In this document: in pieces, positions 48,680 to 59,492 of the stretch | Position numbering within the stretch: the first letter of the stretch is position 1 | How the letters are laid out: the number at the start of each line of letters is the position of its first letter | Assembly: GCF_017562075.2 (NCBI RefSeq) | Contig: NC_054082.1 | Location: forward strand, 46,771,793 to 46,835,792 | Reading direction: 5' to 3' | Source of the DNA: Anopheles merus | Lineage: Eukaryota > Arthropoda > Insecta > Diptera > Culicidae | Length of the DNA stretch: 64,000 nt | The notes under the pieces: generated by a model | Database searches by the model: none | What the model saw: the letters and a program-made list of their open reading frames with translations, nothing else | Told to the model about the DNA's origin: nothing | Program-made: the position numbers and the translations under genes

Positions 48680-48719
48680 TTTGTACGAAAGCACCTTCAA
48701 GGTGCTGCTTTCGTACAAA
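48680..48719. repeat. 40-bp near-perfect palindrome (hairpin)
   Basis: TTTGTACGAAAGC on the left pairs with GCTTTCGTACAAA on the right, and ACCTT with AAGGT inside. Only a 3-nt GCT bulge in the right arm breaks the stem. Confidence 0.85.
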
Positions 48720-51663
48720 TTGTGACATTGATTTCCCGTTCACCCCTCGCACGCAATTTGTACCCCTCTCCGCCCTCCCTCCACTACAAAAAGGAAGTTG
48801 GAACCACAAAAAAGGCTGCAAACGAACAAATAAAAACAACAAAGACGCTGGCCACAGACACGGTAGAATACACAACGCCAACCGAACCGTAACGTGGTGC
48901 GAAAAAAAGCAACACATCCAATCAAAGGTTTTCAAGAAAACTGTCGTGTAAGAAATTGGCGTTGTCTCGGTCGATTCTTTTCCCTTAGGACCGGTTTATT
49001 TTTTTTAATAGTTTCTTCGTCCAAATTCCAGGTTTTGAAATTCGGTCTCCCAAACAATTTGACCTATCTGCAGTGGGAAAGGAGAAAAAAAAAACAACTC
49101 GTTCGCAATGATTCGGAGGCTTCCAACCTTAAACTTAAAGCTTAATCTAAAGTTTGCTGGCGGTACTTACTTTTTGATCCACTCAAGCAGTCCCATCTTC
49201 GGACGGGCGGGCGTGCTCGTCGCCTATTTCGACCTGTCGAACGCCGTTGTTACGGACCGCAACCACGTGTCACGCACACACACACACAAACAGGCAGCTA
49301 CACGTGTTCCACGATGTTCCGTTTCCGGCGTGTCTGTGTGTGGCGTGTAATCACCGATTTAAAAACACTTCAAAATTAGCCCCGAGGGTCTAAGATGTGG
49401 GTCACCCAGAGCATAGATTCGGTCGCGTATGCGTTCTTGTTGGATTCACGCTTATTTCACTAGGAGGCAGGGTTGCGCCAGAGGAAGGGGGGATTTAGAA
49501 AGTGAAAATGATGCACAGACGCTTGAAAAACTATTTACAAATTGTTTTCCCGTTCGAACATTTGACAGGGTTGCTTAACAGCAATATATGTTACTTTAAA
49601 TTACCGGATTTACCGGATTTAAAAAAAAAACGTTTTTACAAAGATTGGCAAAGATAGAGCACCTTCTTCAACAACACACGTAAAGTTAGGAAATGCGTTA
49701 CACTTCGTCTCGTTCATTAGAAATGTTAGAGACAGCTTTGGGATATAAATATTTAAAAAAAAAGCTGTTGAAAATCAACTACGAAATTTACCAAACTAAA
49801 CACATATCAAGTCAAACGAAAACGGAACACACACACACATCAAAACGTTCAACTAATTGCCATTTTTCCGCAATCCTGCAAACGATGATCGACAACTCTC
49901 AATCATCGCGTTGCTCGCGTTAATATTGGATAATTGTGGAGGTTTTCCATTTTGTTTTTTTTTCGTTCCTACTCTTCTGTTCACTATTATATTTTCACAT
50001 TCACACGTGTTTGTGCGTGTGTTGGTCCGTGTGGGTCGGTTAGTTTTCCAGCCGGCCACAGCCACACGGCGCAAACTGTTCCGAGACCGAGCCAGGAGAT
50101 GAAAATGAGCCGGAACCAGCTTTCGGTTTTTGTGGGGGGGGGAGGAGGGCCCTAAAAAAACCATTTCGTCTGTCGAATGCTTTAAAAAGTGAATTATAAT
50201 TGGTGTGATTACACACACGCGCGCGCGCACGAAAGCACACACAAGTGTTGCCACGCCACTGGCCACTTCCTGACCTATCGATGCGTCGGTGGAGACCTCA
50301 GCCTTGTTATGGGGCGACGCATTTTTTTCTAAAGGAGGAAACGATCCAAATCGCATTTTTGCTACAAGATTAAACTCGCTTTTCGTCTTCGGTTGATATG
50401 TGTGTGTTTGGTGCGGGCTGATTGTTTGTTTCTCATGCAAACGGGACGAAAAAAGGCGCATTGAAAAGAAAGCAAATGGGTGGAAGAAAACGGCAATGTG
50501 CAAAATCTGACTAATAGCAATAAAATATTTCTCAAACCGATGCAAACTCTACCGCGTGTAATCGAAACGTGGGGTGTGGTATGGACGCCAATGCATGGGA
50601 GATTTTCGTTTTCCTCTCTTTTGCTCACCGAAATAAATGGATACAAATCAACAAATGCTACTGCTGCTGCAAAAAAAAAAATCCTAAAAGCGATCGAATG
50701 GCGAACGAGATACGCATTGATTGAATTGAGTAATATGGCTGCCCCGATCATCGTCGATTTGGCATGAAGCTGAGACGATTACGTGCGAGACCCCGCGTAA
50801 GATGCAGACGGACGATGATGATGTTGATGATGGTGATAATTAAACACATGCAGAAAGGCAGATCCGACATCTGTAAAGACACCGGAATTCGAGTCGGGCG
50901 GTAATGGTTTGGGGGGAGTGAATTTGGCAAATGAATCGATCACGTCAAATTTTAATTATTACGAACATATCCTACATAGGATGGTCCAATCGCGGTTTGG
51001 GTACACTTAAAGGGAGCACTTCGATAGTAGACGGTGTTTCACTCACACTCACACATTCATACCGTGGTTCCAATACTAATATTAGACTTGTTCTTCTAAG
51101 CACACTTTATCATCGTTTTCACTAGCAGTTGAACATGTATTGTAATTCAAATGTATTTGGCACAATTAAAAGCACAATAACATGTGTATCGAGGCAAAGC
51201 CGTGTTTCACATTTGGTCTAATCACACACACGCGCACTCTAAGCTTCTTATTTTCCCCCATACACGTTTATCTCACACGGGCACTTACGCATCTCTAGCG
51301 CCGGCTTAAGCAAGGATGACCGAATCTTCAACGCGAATCCGCCGCGCACTCACATTCAAACGAACGCGCGCAGCCGTCACACACGCCACTCACACACACA
51401 CACACACACACACCAAGGGGTCGTTAGCGGCTTTTGTTTTCCAATCTGGACGTGCTCTTCTCTTTGGAGGGCTCGCGCAGTCCCATCTGATGCGGCCAGC
51501 AGTCGTTCGGCGAATGGCACCCGGCTGGTGGCTGCGATCAGTCGGCACCTGTGTGCACCTTTTTTCCCACTACCACCTGTGTGTTCGTTTGTGTGTGTGT
51601 GTGTGTATTCGGTACCTTTTGTTTCCATTGCTTACGCAGTTTTGTGCTGCTGCAGCGTGGTAC

Positions 51664-51676
51664 CGTTGCCTAGCAA
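51664..51676. promoter_or_regulatory. Perfect RFX X-box (GTTGCCTAGCAAC)
   Basis: GTTGCC-T-AGCAAC matches the RFX consensus GYTNYY-N(1-3)-RRNRAC with perfectly palindromic half-sites. Such sites drive ciliary and neuronal ciliogenesis genes, usually within a few hundred bases of the start. No cilium gene is recognised nearby, so the target is unknown. Confidence 0.5.
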
Positions 51677-53547
51677 CGTTTTGTTACAGTGTTCAGCGCC
51701 ACTATCCGGTTGTATGTGTGTCTAGCGAGTATTTTGAAGTTCTTTGTTGCGGGCCGCGGAAAATACATTTGCCACACGAGGTACACACAAGTTTCCCGGC
51801 TGTTTTTTGTGATTTTTTGTAATCCGTAGTATCTTTTACTGAAAGGACACGGTAAATGAATGTTTCTGCATTGCACAAATTGGCAATGATTTTACGTTGG
51901 TTGTTAATGTTGTTGTTTTAGTAAAGAAGAATTTAATCGAAATCCCCCAAAACGGTGGGTGAACCGTTCTGACTGTTTCCATTCTCGTATTACTGTATCA
52001 CTCTTACTTTTCACATCTTAAGAACCGGCGCCAGGCAGCAATGCTATCGAATTTCCATCACGCTTCTCACGATTCTCAACCCCGGACCGAGCAGAGCACT
52101 CTGCGCTTGGCAGACAGGTTGATGATGTTCACCGAAATTGAAGATACGATGCCCGGCTTGAAATGCTCTGCCAGCCGGAACAGATGGAGCAATTGAGTCG
52201 AGTGGTCGAGGTATCGTAAATAAAGGCTAAAGAAATACCCCCGAATCTTTCGGATTGAGATATGTATCATTAGCACGAGGAAACAATTACAAACAGTTAC
52301 AATTGTTGTAAAGTTTCTACTTAAGCAACACTAATTGGAAGCATTCGTTGCATTAGAAATTGATAAAAGATAATAGCCATTTTATAAGGAAATAAAATAA
52401 AAAATCCTTATTTTTATTAGATTTCATGCGAATTTTTAGAAATAAGTTTTGTTCTGTTTTAAATTGTGATCGTGTTTTTTTCTTTGTGTGAATAAAAATA
52501 ATCTAAAATTATTAACATTATCTATATCTTATCTATTTGTTTTCAAATGCTACAAGGGAATCGAAAAAAGAGATGCTCTTGATATATTTATCAAGGAAGG
52601 GAAAGACATTCGTGTTACATCGCCGCAATGCTTATGAGTTGTGAACATAAGGTTAAATATTCCGATTGTTGTAGGGGACTGTAATTTACATTACTGCACC
52701 AGCATCTACAGAACTGTAGCGGTAAATGTGTCGAGAGAATTTCCGCTAGGCTGATACGAGATGTGCTCCAGTTCTCGTTGCAGGTAATGTGCAGTCAAAG
52801 GATGAGAGAATAACATGATTTAATTAACGAGAACAATGTGATCTTGATCCGGCGATCGTCACACGAAAGAAATGTGGGCCAAGAATGTTCTTATGGTGAT
52901 GGCGCAATGTAAATGAGCGTTTTTCTGAACGAATTATGTTTCTATTGTTGATATTCAATATGCTCCTACCGATAAGAATTTGTTTTGCCCGATCATAAAC
53001 ATAGCCGTTCTTTTCGATAAATAATAAACACAATTTTATATTGGACACCAAGAGGTATCGCATAGTTTGCGTGAGGATTGAGCTTCGGTCCAGGTTTTGT
53101 AGGATATGATCTATTTTCAATATCGATCTATCATCGTTTCTATAAAATACCGGCCAAACCTACACAGCATTCAGTCAGGTTAACGGATTTTTGTTTAAAT
53201 CATAAAATGTTTCCCTTGCGCCAATGTTTAGTCAAACAAGCAAAATTATTCCAACGAATACCATGTTAATTTAAAAAATTAAAAGCATGCTTACCAATTC
53301 AACCCCGTTTTGCGATTGCATTTTTTTATTTTTTCGTTTGCATTTGGCCTAGCCACACTGCTGGGCATGGCACATGACCGAACTGGTCAAAATCGCATTT
53401 TCGAACTTCGAAAGCCGCTCATTTTGACAGCTCGGTACACAAACAAACATCTGTCAAAAAGTATATTGTAGGAAAAGTTGTGAGATTTTATCCCAAAACT
53501 ACCATACTATTTTACTAACTAGTTTACCTGATTTTAAACCTCTTGTG

Positions 53548-54602
53548 ATGAGTACAGGCGGCAGAACATCGGTATGTACTGGTGTTGGTGTTTGTCCGCA
53601 TGCCAAGCATATGCTCCACTCTTCGCAAGATCCGCCGGCCAAACTAGCGCTTTGTTTATGCTGTTGTATGCTGTCCCGTTTCAGCTTACGCCAAATGCTG
53701 CTCCGGAAGGGCAAGCGGAACCAGCCTCCGTGCCACTGGGCGGTGCGATCGGTCGCGAGGACATTTGGGACGACAGTATTATCATCAAAAAGTATGACGC
53801 ATCGCTGGCACTGATAAAGGCGGAAGTAGCGAAGCGGCTGGCAATGAACACGAACCGGGGCGGTCTGGCGGATGTGGCGGGGTGCAGTGGCCACAAGCCT
53901 CGCCGACAGCAACACAAAGACAGCGATTCGACCGGAGGGGAAGCAACCGTCGGCACGCCGGAGCACGAGGAAAAGGGCGCGATGGAGATTTCCGAGCAGG
54001 AACAGGGCACAGCAAACGGTCCACCAGCAACGGGCCCGTTCGAGATCGGTGACTACGTGCGAGCGACCTACGACGATGGGGTTGATTACGAGGCAAAAAT
54101 CATTGGCTTTGGCAGCCATGGGGACTGTTTGATCCGGTACGTCGGGTACAACAACGAGCAGACGGTGTTGCTGGAGGAGCTGCTACCGTCATGGGGGCGA
54201 AAGGCACGGCGGCAGCAGCGCGTTGAGGCGGCCGAAGCAGAAGCTCCCGCTGCCGACTCGCAGATGGACATTAGCGATGACGAGCGGTTCACGAAGCAGG
54301 CCAGCAAGATCAAGATTAACTTCGGACCGAACTTTGGACGATCGAGTATGGGCCAGGCGGCCGGCGGAAGGAGTGGACGATCTGGCATGTTGGGCCCCAG
54401 CATGTCCACAGCGTACATGGTTCCGCCACCTCCGCCGATGCCCCCGATGCTGGAAGACGCGGACGATGTTGAGTCGGAGAACCTGTCTGCCATGCTGATG
54501 TCGTGGTACATGAGCGGTTACTACACCGGGCTCTACCATGGCCAGCGGATGTCTCAGCAGCAGCAGCAACACACGCAGCAGAAACGGGCACGACAATCGT
54601 AA
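53548..54602 (+). CDS. Smn: Survival motor neuron protein (SMN)
   Basis: Two exons (53548-53571 and 53685-54602) give 313 aa. The SMN complex loads Sm proteins onto spliceosomal snRNAs in the cytoplasm and works in Cajal bodies/gems. Visible parts in order: the Gemin2-binding helix (EDIWDDSIIIKKYDASLALI, about 33-52), a basic and then acidic linker, the Tudor domain (about 125-180, IGDYVRATYDDGVDYEAKII, GFGSHGDCLIRYVGYNNEQ), a Pro run (MVPPPPPMPPM), and the C-terminal YG box for self-oligomerisation (MLMSWYMSGYYTGLYHG). The 113-nt intron follows codon 8 in phase 0. It contains no stop in frame with exon 2, so intron retention would keep the downstream frame, but the splice sites (TCG|GTATGT, CGTTTCAG|CTT) are good. 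The gene converges with the katanin-like gene. Confidence 0.93.
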
Positions 54603-55028
54603 TTTTGCTATATTCGAGCGGAAACTGTAGGGTTGCTGTTGTCAAATTTTAACGAGGACATAGGAATTCTTACGGCGCAGCAAAGTGATAACTTTCGTTG
54701 AAGCGTCATTCGTTACTATTAGGCTTGTCGTGATGGGCATTGAACAATGCGAAATGATTAAATGGCACATCGCGAACAGTTTTCTATACTGTACCGTTAC
54801 AACTTACATGCTTTTTTTCCCGCCCATTACCAAGTTCCACTTTCATGATATCCTTTTTTATATTATTTAATCGTTTAAGTAAGTTGGTCAAAACCTGAAG
54901 ATCGAAAAAAAATAGAGAACAGGATCAATCACAGGATCAACGAAAGACAAAAAAAGAGTTAAAATATACCAGGCTTGCTAATATGCTGCCAGTGTGGGCG
55001 TTAAAATGTTCGTCCTTTTCATTTCCGC
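54603..55028. other. 3' intergenic space between Smn and the katanin-like gene
   Basis: This holds the 3' UTRs of two convergent genes. No strong AATAAA was found. An ATTAAA lies near 54757 for Smn. Confidence 0.4.
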
Positions 55029-56521
55029 TCAGTCCACAAGTTGCGTTCCGTAACGTTGATTCCACTCACGATGCTTCTGCGCCAATTCCACGCAACCAGG
55101 ACGCAACTGTTCAAAAGCTTTGCGCAGCATCGAATATTGAAGCTCGTCCTGGTCTGCTGCTCGGTTCGTGTTCGATCGACGATCGTTGATCCTGTTCCTC
55201 AGCAGCATCATGGACGCTTCTTTGCACGCGAGTCGAACTTCATCACCCGTCCATCCCTCGGAAAGCGTTACAAGTTGCTGTATCTCTTGCTCGGGCCATG
55301 CGGTAACGGTCGGGAGCAGATGCTCGATCAGCTCCTTCCGTCCATCGGCCGTCGGTAAATCAACGAGAATTTTGCGCTCAAACCGTCGCAGAAAGGCCGG
55401 ATCCAGCTCCCACGGCAGGTTGGTGCTGGCCAGCAGAAACACCCGGTCCCGATCGTGCGTCGTAGGAGCTGCCGTTTCGTTGGCTGCACTTTCCAACCCA
55501 TCGATAAGCGACAGGAACTCGTTCTTGAAACGCTTCGATGCTTCGTGCTCCCGAATGGTGTCACGCCGCGACGCCAAACTGTCAAACTCATCGATGAAGA
55601 TAATGGACGGGGCGTAAAATTTGGCCACCTCGTACAGCACCCGGATCAGCTTCTCTGATTCACCGCGCCACTTCGATATGAGCGTGCTGGCCGTGGTGCT
55701 GAAGAACGTCACCGATTCGCGCGTCTCCGAGCACAACGTTCGCGCTAGCAGGGTTTTCCCAGTTCCTGGCGCTCCGTGCAGCAGCACACAGCGCCACGGC
55801 TGAGCCAGTCCCACGAACAGTTCCGGATGCTCGAGCGGAGCGATGACACTCTCCTTCAGCACCTTGATCGGACCGGCCAGCCCCTTAATGCTTGCCCAGC
55901 GCTGGCGTAGGTCCTTGCGGATCAAATCCCTACAGACTTCCTCCGCAAGGTCCTTCCATTCGCTGGTAAAGTGATCCTGCAAGCGTACCAGCAGCTTCGG
56001 ATTGGCGTACGGCACCGCCGGGGAGGTGTGTCCTTCGAGGTGTTCGGCGGGATTGGCCGGCGTTATACGAAGTGCTTGCATCTCATCGCCCACATTGGTG
56101 ATCGAATTCAACGGATCCTTGCCATCCGGTTTGGGGACCGCGGGCAGCGGAGGCTTACGTCTCGCTCCGGACAGCTTCCGGTGTGCCGTTGGCAGGGGTC
56201 CGATGGATTCGGTGCGCTTTACAATGCGTGGCTGCTTGCCGAACTTGAGCAGGAAGTAGCTACAAAAGTCCTGGTAGATGGTATCGAGGTCAATGTTATC
56301 GCACACCTCGTATTCACTCGTTAGGCTCGTCTCGTCAACCAGTGCCTGTCGGGTTTGATGGAGCCCCATGGTGGACAGATAGTTCGCCACAAGGTACAGT
56401 ATGTTGCGTCGTCGTTCGTAAATGCTGCGACGATCTTGCTGAAAATGAAGGAACGAATGCGCATAAAATACACCATTACTCCAGCACAAACAAATGCCAC
56501 ATATGTTACCTCAAAAGACAT
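55029..56521 (-). CDS. KATNAL2: Katanin p60 ATPase subunit A-like 2 (LisH + AAA ATPase)
   Basis: Two minus-strand exons (56510-56521 and 55029-56438) give 473 aa. Katanin-like AAA ATPases sever microtubules; KATNAL2 acts in cilia and sperm flagella. Residues around 20-45 form a LisH motif (YLVANYLSTMGLHQTRQALV), followed by the family-typical EVCDNIDLDTIYQDFCSYF. The AAA module has Walker A GAPGTGKT (226-233), the pore-loop region ISKWRGESEKL, Walker B IIFIDEFD (283-290), sensor ASTN and arginine finger FLRRFER (353-358). A C-terminal Vps4-like helix ends the protein. All catalytic residues are present. The four-codon first exon (MSFE|GTAACA) is short, and the human protein starts with a longer leader, so another upstream exon is possible. 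Confidence 0.88.
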
Positions 56522-56680
56522 TATTACTTCTGTTATATGGATTTTTTTTTAAAGGAATATAGTGAAAAATCACTGTAAAAAACAATTTTGAACACTGTCT
56601 TGGCTGGATCTCGATTAAAACTGCTCACAGAAATAGAGGAACCAGTATTGGTGGAAATCATCATACCAGTTACTATGTTT

Positions 56681-56695
56681 GTTATTCATAGCAAC
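56681..56695. promoter_or_regulatory. X-box-like RFX site upstream of KATNAL2
   Basis: GTTATT-CAT-AGCAAC fits the RFX consensus GYTNYY-N(1-3)-RRNRAC. It lies 160 nt upstream of the KATNAL2 start codon, the position expected for a cilium-gene X-box. The left half is weaker than the right. Confidence 0.45.
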
Positions 56696-56699
56696 GGAA

Positions 56700-57632
56700 A
56701 CTAACAAAAAAACTGTTTTGAGGGACGAATCCTTCGCGCGTATCGATACGCTTTATTGCGTGTCTTTCTACCAGGAACAGAGGGTGCAAGACCTCGAACG
56801 ATTTGATACATGTTTAAAAGCTATTTTATTCATCATTAAACTGTGTATCGATTTTATAGGATAGATAAAAAAAAGAGACTTTTAAGGGAAAGTCCGTTCT
56901 TACGGAGCATAAAGTTAAGATACGCAGGGTGATAGAAAGCTGTACGCCAGTCAGTCTCATTCGGTTTTAGAGCTCACCCATAGGTGCGCACATCATCTAG
57001 GTGTATCGGTGCAAGGTTGTAGCTTCTCATCATTTTTTTTACACCAGATCATAGATTTGTTAAACCACGCAATTTCCTCTTGTGTATCTTCCTTTTGAAC
57101 TTTTGAATTTACTCTTTAGAAGCCAAACTGCGATATATTCCCATCGAAACTGTTCCTCTGTAGCAAGACATGACATATTCTTCAGACTATTCATACACAG
57201 CAGGAACTTAGCTCTACCAATGATTTAATGTACTTAATTTGAAATTCGCACCATAATTGTCATCTCGACAGCGACCGAAAAAGCAAAGTTTAGAATCCGC
57301 GAAATGTAACTGCAACCCAAGCAAAACCCTGCGTGTTTTAAAACCTCATACGAAAAGAGTAATCGTTTTCGCTACAAGACTGGTTTGGGCACAACAAACA
57401 TAGTTGAACTCGATTGCCCAAATCGCACAAGTATTTACGTTGAGCAGTTCTGGGTCTAGAATAAAGGCGCGGCAGACGTGTCTTCGCGGTTTTATTAGCA
57501 GCTCATAAAGCACCGAAAGGAGCAATAATTGCTCATTTTCAAGATCAAGAGTAGTGAAAAGCCCCGCAGTGAGCATTTACAACGTTAGTGGAGTTACTTT
57601 GGAGTTACAGTTGGTAGGCTCAAACTGAGGTG
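56700..57632. other. Spacer between KATNAL2 and the LTR element
   Basis: No supported gene. A minus-strand open frame at 57346-57576 looks protein-like (LLSVLYELLIKPRRHVCRAF) and faintly recalls the N terminus of Harbinger-type transposases, but I could not confirm it. Confidence 0.35.
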
Positions 57633-57637
57633 GAATG

Positions 57638-57952
57638 TGTTGTGTTTTGCACTATTACTTTTATTAAAACACTTATAACGTACATAATAAATAAAACATA
57701 AACGAAACAACCAATACACTTTAAAATATAATAGTACGGTGGCCGCGCACCAGCCGCACCGAGCGCCCCTGCCGAGAGCTCCTGCTCGATCGGCTCGCTA
57801 ACACACTCTAACTGTGCGCTCGGCACACACTAAGCCTTGCGCTGCTTAGTGTGTGCGACAGTGTGTGTGACACACTGTCGTCCTCCTGGACGTTGACCGG
57901 TGCAGCGCAACTGCCACGGCAAGTCCAGGGGTCGGCACGGCTGCCCACAACA
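57638..57952 (-). repeat. 3' LTR (left copy)
   Basis: A 315-bp LTR. On the minus strand it carries a TATA-like ATATTTTAAAG (about 57720-57730) and an AATAAA about 20 nt before its end. Two adjacent hairpins are visible: GCACACACTAAGC (57823-57835) with its complement at 57844-57856, and CGACAGTGTG with CACACTGTCG at 57856-57880. Confidence 0.95.
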
Positions 57953-57964
57953 TCTCCCCCTTTT
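57953..57964 (-). promoter_or_regulatory. Polypurine tract of the LTR element
   Basis: On minus, AAAAGGGGGAGA directly abuts the 3' LTR, the expected position of the plus-strand primer in reverse transcription. Confidence 0.85.
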
Positions 57965-58180
57965 AGTACCGAAGGGCTCGAACCGACGCGGGGGTATTCC
58001 ACTAAGGGAATACCGGCGTGGTGACACCCTTCCGGCCGATGCTACCAAGATGTGGGGATCCCGATGTTGTCGCGCTGAGCAGCGCTTGCGGCTGCTCTCG
58101 GCCCACACCGCGATGGCGATAACGCGGCGGTAATGCTGCTGCTGTGCCGCTCCCTGGGACGGCGGCGATGGTGTAACGGC

Positions 58181-58248
58181 GATGATGATGACGATGATGA
58201 TAACGATGATGATGATGATGCCGCGATGATGACGATGATGATGATGAT
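58181..58248. repeat. Imperfect (GAT)n tract in the LTR-element interior
   Basis: About 68 bp of GAT triplets with GAC, TAAC and CCGC interruptions, near the 3' side of the retroelement interior. Confidence 0.9.
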
Positions 58249-58314
58249 CCTTGCCCCAGGGCAGCAGCGATGGATTTTTTTGTCCGATGACGGGCGGTAG
58301 AGATGAAAATACTC

Positions 58315-58845
58315 GGGCGGCATGGTTCCTCGCCCTCCTACGATGCTTTGGCTGCAGCCGGGGAAAAATGTGTGTCCCGTTGGAACGGGGCTGCAGCCAG
58401 GGCGGCATGGCTCATCGCCCTTCTTTTATGCTGTGGCTGCAGTCGGGGCGCAATTGGCGACGCCCGTTCGACTGCAGCTGGGACGGCATGATACTTCGTC
58501 CCCTCTGGACACAGTGGCTGTAGCCGAGGCGTAATTGGCGACGCCTGTTCAACTACAGCCAGGGCGAAAGCGTTCGCGCCGATGTGTGCTGCTGTGTTAC
58601 AGCCGATGCAACTTGTGCGTTGCCGAACGTGTTGTGCTGCCGAGGCGGAATAGTACGTCGCCGTGGTGAGAGGCAGGGCTCGAGCCGCGGCGGAATTGCT
58701 ACCTCGCCGATGATGTGCTGAGCTCGAGCCGGGGCGGTATTGCTCATCGCCGATGGATCTTTGCACTGCTGCTGCTGCAGCTGGGCGGAATGCGTCCTCG
58801 CCCGATGAATCTGGGGGCTGCAGCATGGGCGGATGCGACGCCCAT
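58315..58845. repeat. Array of ~13 short GC-rich hairpins inside the LTR element
   Basis: Units spaced 34-50 nt apart carry arms of 4-7 bp around a loop of about 10 nt. Examples are GGGCG/CGCCC (58315, 58400, 58446, 58783), GGGACG/CGTCCC (58480), AGGCG/CGCCT (58527), CGGCG/CGCCG (58688), GCAAC/GTTGC (58608) and ATGGGCG/CGCCCAT (58825). Spacers often contain CTGCAGCC-like words. Changes in one arm are matched in the other. Confidence 0.7.
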
Positions 58846-59156
58846 CCGAAGATCCAGCAGCAAGGCGGAAAGCTGCCTAGCCTGTGGTGCTGCTGGCGTT
58901 GCTGGGGCTGCAGCCCGACGACCTTCCTTGTCGCCGAGAGTGTGTGTTCGGCTGCCCCTATGGTCGCCAATGATGGGACGGCAGCCGGGGGCCTCGGTGT
59001 TGGCGGCGGTGGCGGCGGCCCGATGTTCCGCGGTATCCCAAAGGCACAGGGAACCGTGCCATCGCGATGGCCGCTGCAATGATGCAGCAAAAGCGAGATG
59101 GGCTCGATCGCGATGGCTTCCGCGGGTTCGTTGTAGGATCCCCCCCTACGCGAGGA

Positions 59157-59176
59157 GGATCCCATCCTCGTCGCCA
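59157..59176 (-). promoter_or_regulatory. Primer binding site for tRNA-Ser(GCU)
   Basis: On minus, one base after the 5' LTR, the sequence TGGCGACGAGGATGGGAT appears. It is complementary to the CCA-tailed 3' end expected of tRNA-Ser(GCU), whose acceptor and T stems end ATCCCATCCTCGTCG in animals. Confidence 0.8.
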
Positions 59177-59177
59177 C

Positions 59178-59492
59178 TGTTGTGTTTTGCACTATTACTT
59201 TTATTAAAACACTTATAACGTACATAATAAATAAAACATAAACGAAACAACCAATACACTTTAAAATATAATAGTACGGTGGCCGCGCACCAGCCGCACC
59301 GAGCGCCCCTGCCGAGAGCTCCTGCTCGATCGGCTCGCTAACACACTCTAACTGTGCGCTCGGCACACACTAAGCCTTGCGCTGCTTAGTGTGTGCGACA
59401 GTGTGTGTGACACACTGTCGTCCTCCTGGACGTTGACCGGTGCAGCGCAACTGCCACGGCAAGTCCAGGGGTCGGCACGGCTGCCCACAACA
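59178..59492 (-). repeat. 5' LTR (right copy)
   Basis: This copy appears identical to the left LTR over all 315 bases, including both hairpins. As the element reads on minus, it would supply the promoter. Confidence 0.95.

Larger units (their letters stand above)
47035..53547. other. Gene-poor region upstream of Smn
   Basis: About 6.5 kb without a supported gene. GT/AC-rich short tracts (for example 51388-51411) and numerous open frames (49853-50545 minus, 51316-51822 plus, 52076-52276 minus, 52824-53120 minus) were read and show no known domain. Motifs worth noting are the hairpin at 48680-48719, the X-box at 51664-51676 and a TATCGAT at 53121-53127, about 420 nt upstream of the Smn start. 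Confidence 0.4.
57638..59492 (-). mobile_element. Young non-autonomous LTR retrotransposon (TRIM/LARD-like)
   Basis: Two direct 315-bp repeats (57638-57952 and 59178-59492) start TGTTG and end CAACA. They appear identical base for base, and GAATG flanks the element on both sides (57633-57637, 59493-59497). The element reads on minus: just inside the right LTR lies a tRNA-Ser-type primer site, and just inside the left LTR a polypurine tract. The 1.2-kb interior has no gag, protease, reverse transcriptase or integrase motifs, so movement must have used proteins from another element. Identical LTRs mean very recent insertion. The TGTT..AACA ends and 5-bp duplication would suit BEL/Pao or Copia partners, but the superfamily is undetermined. 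Confidence 0.93.

Noticed and set aside
49853..50545. 230-aa minus frame
   Set aside because: Low-complexity composition from AC/GT-rich DNA, no recognisable domain and an overlapping open frame on the other strand.
52076..53120. Minus frames (52076-52276 and 52824-53120) considered as remnants of a chemoreceptor
   Set aside because: They are hydrophobic in places, but no odorant or gustatory receptor signature was found and the two pieces do not join at splice sites.
57346..57576. Possible Harbinger-transposase N-terminal remnant
   Set aside because: Similarity rests on a short RPRR-like motif only.
58338..59366. 342-aa minus frame running from the 5' LTR into the retroelement interior
   Set aside because: It starts upstream of the LTR TATA-like box, is low-complexity, and equally long frames exist in other phases. 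No gag-like motif was seen, though a product starting inside the element cannot be excluded.
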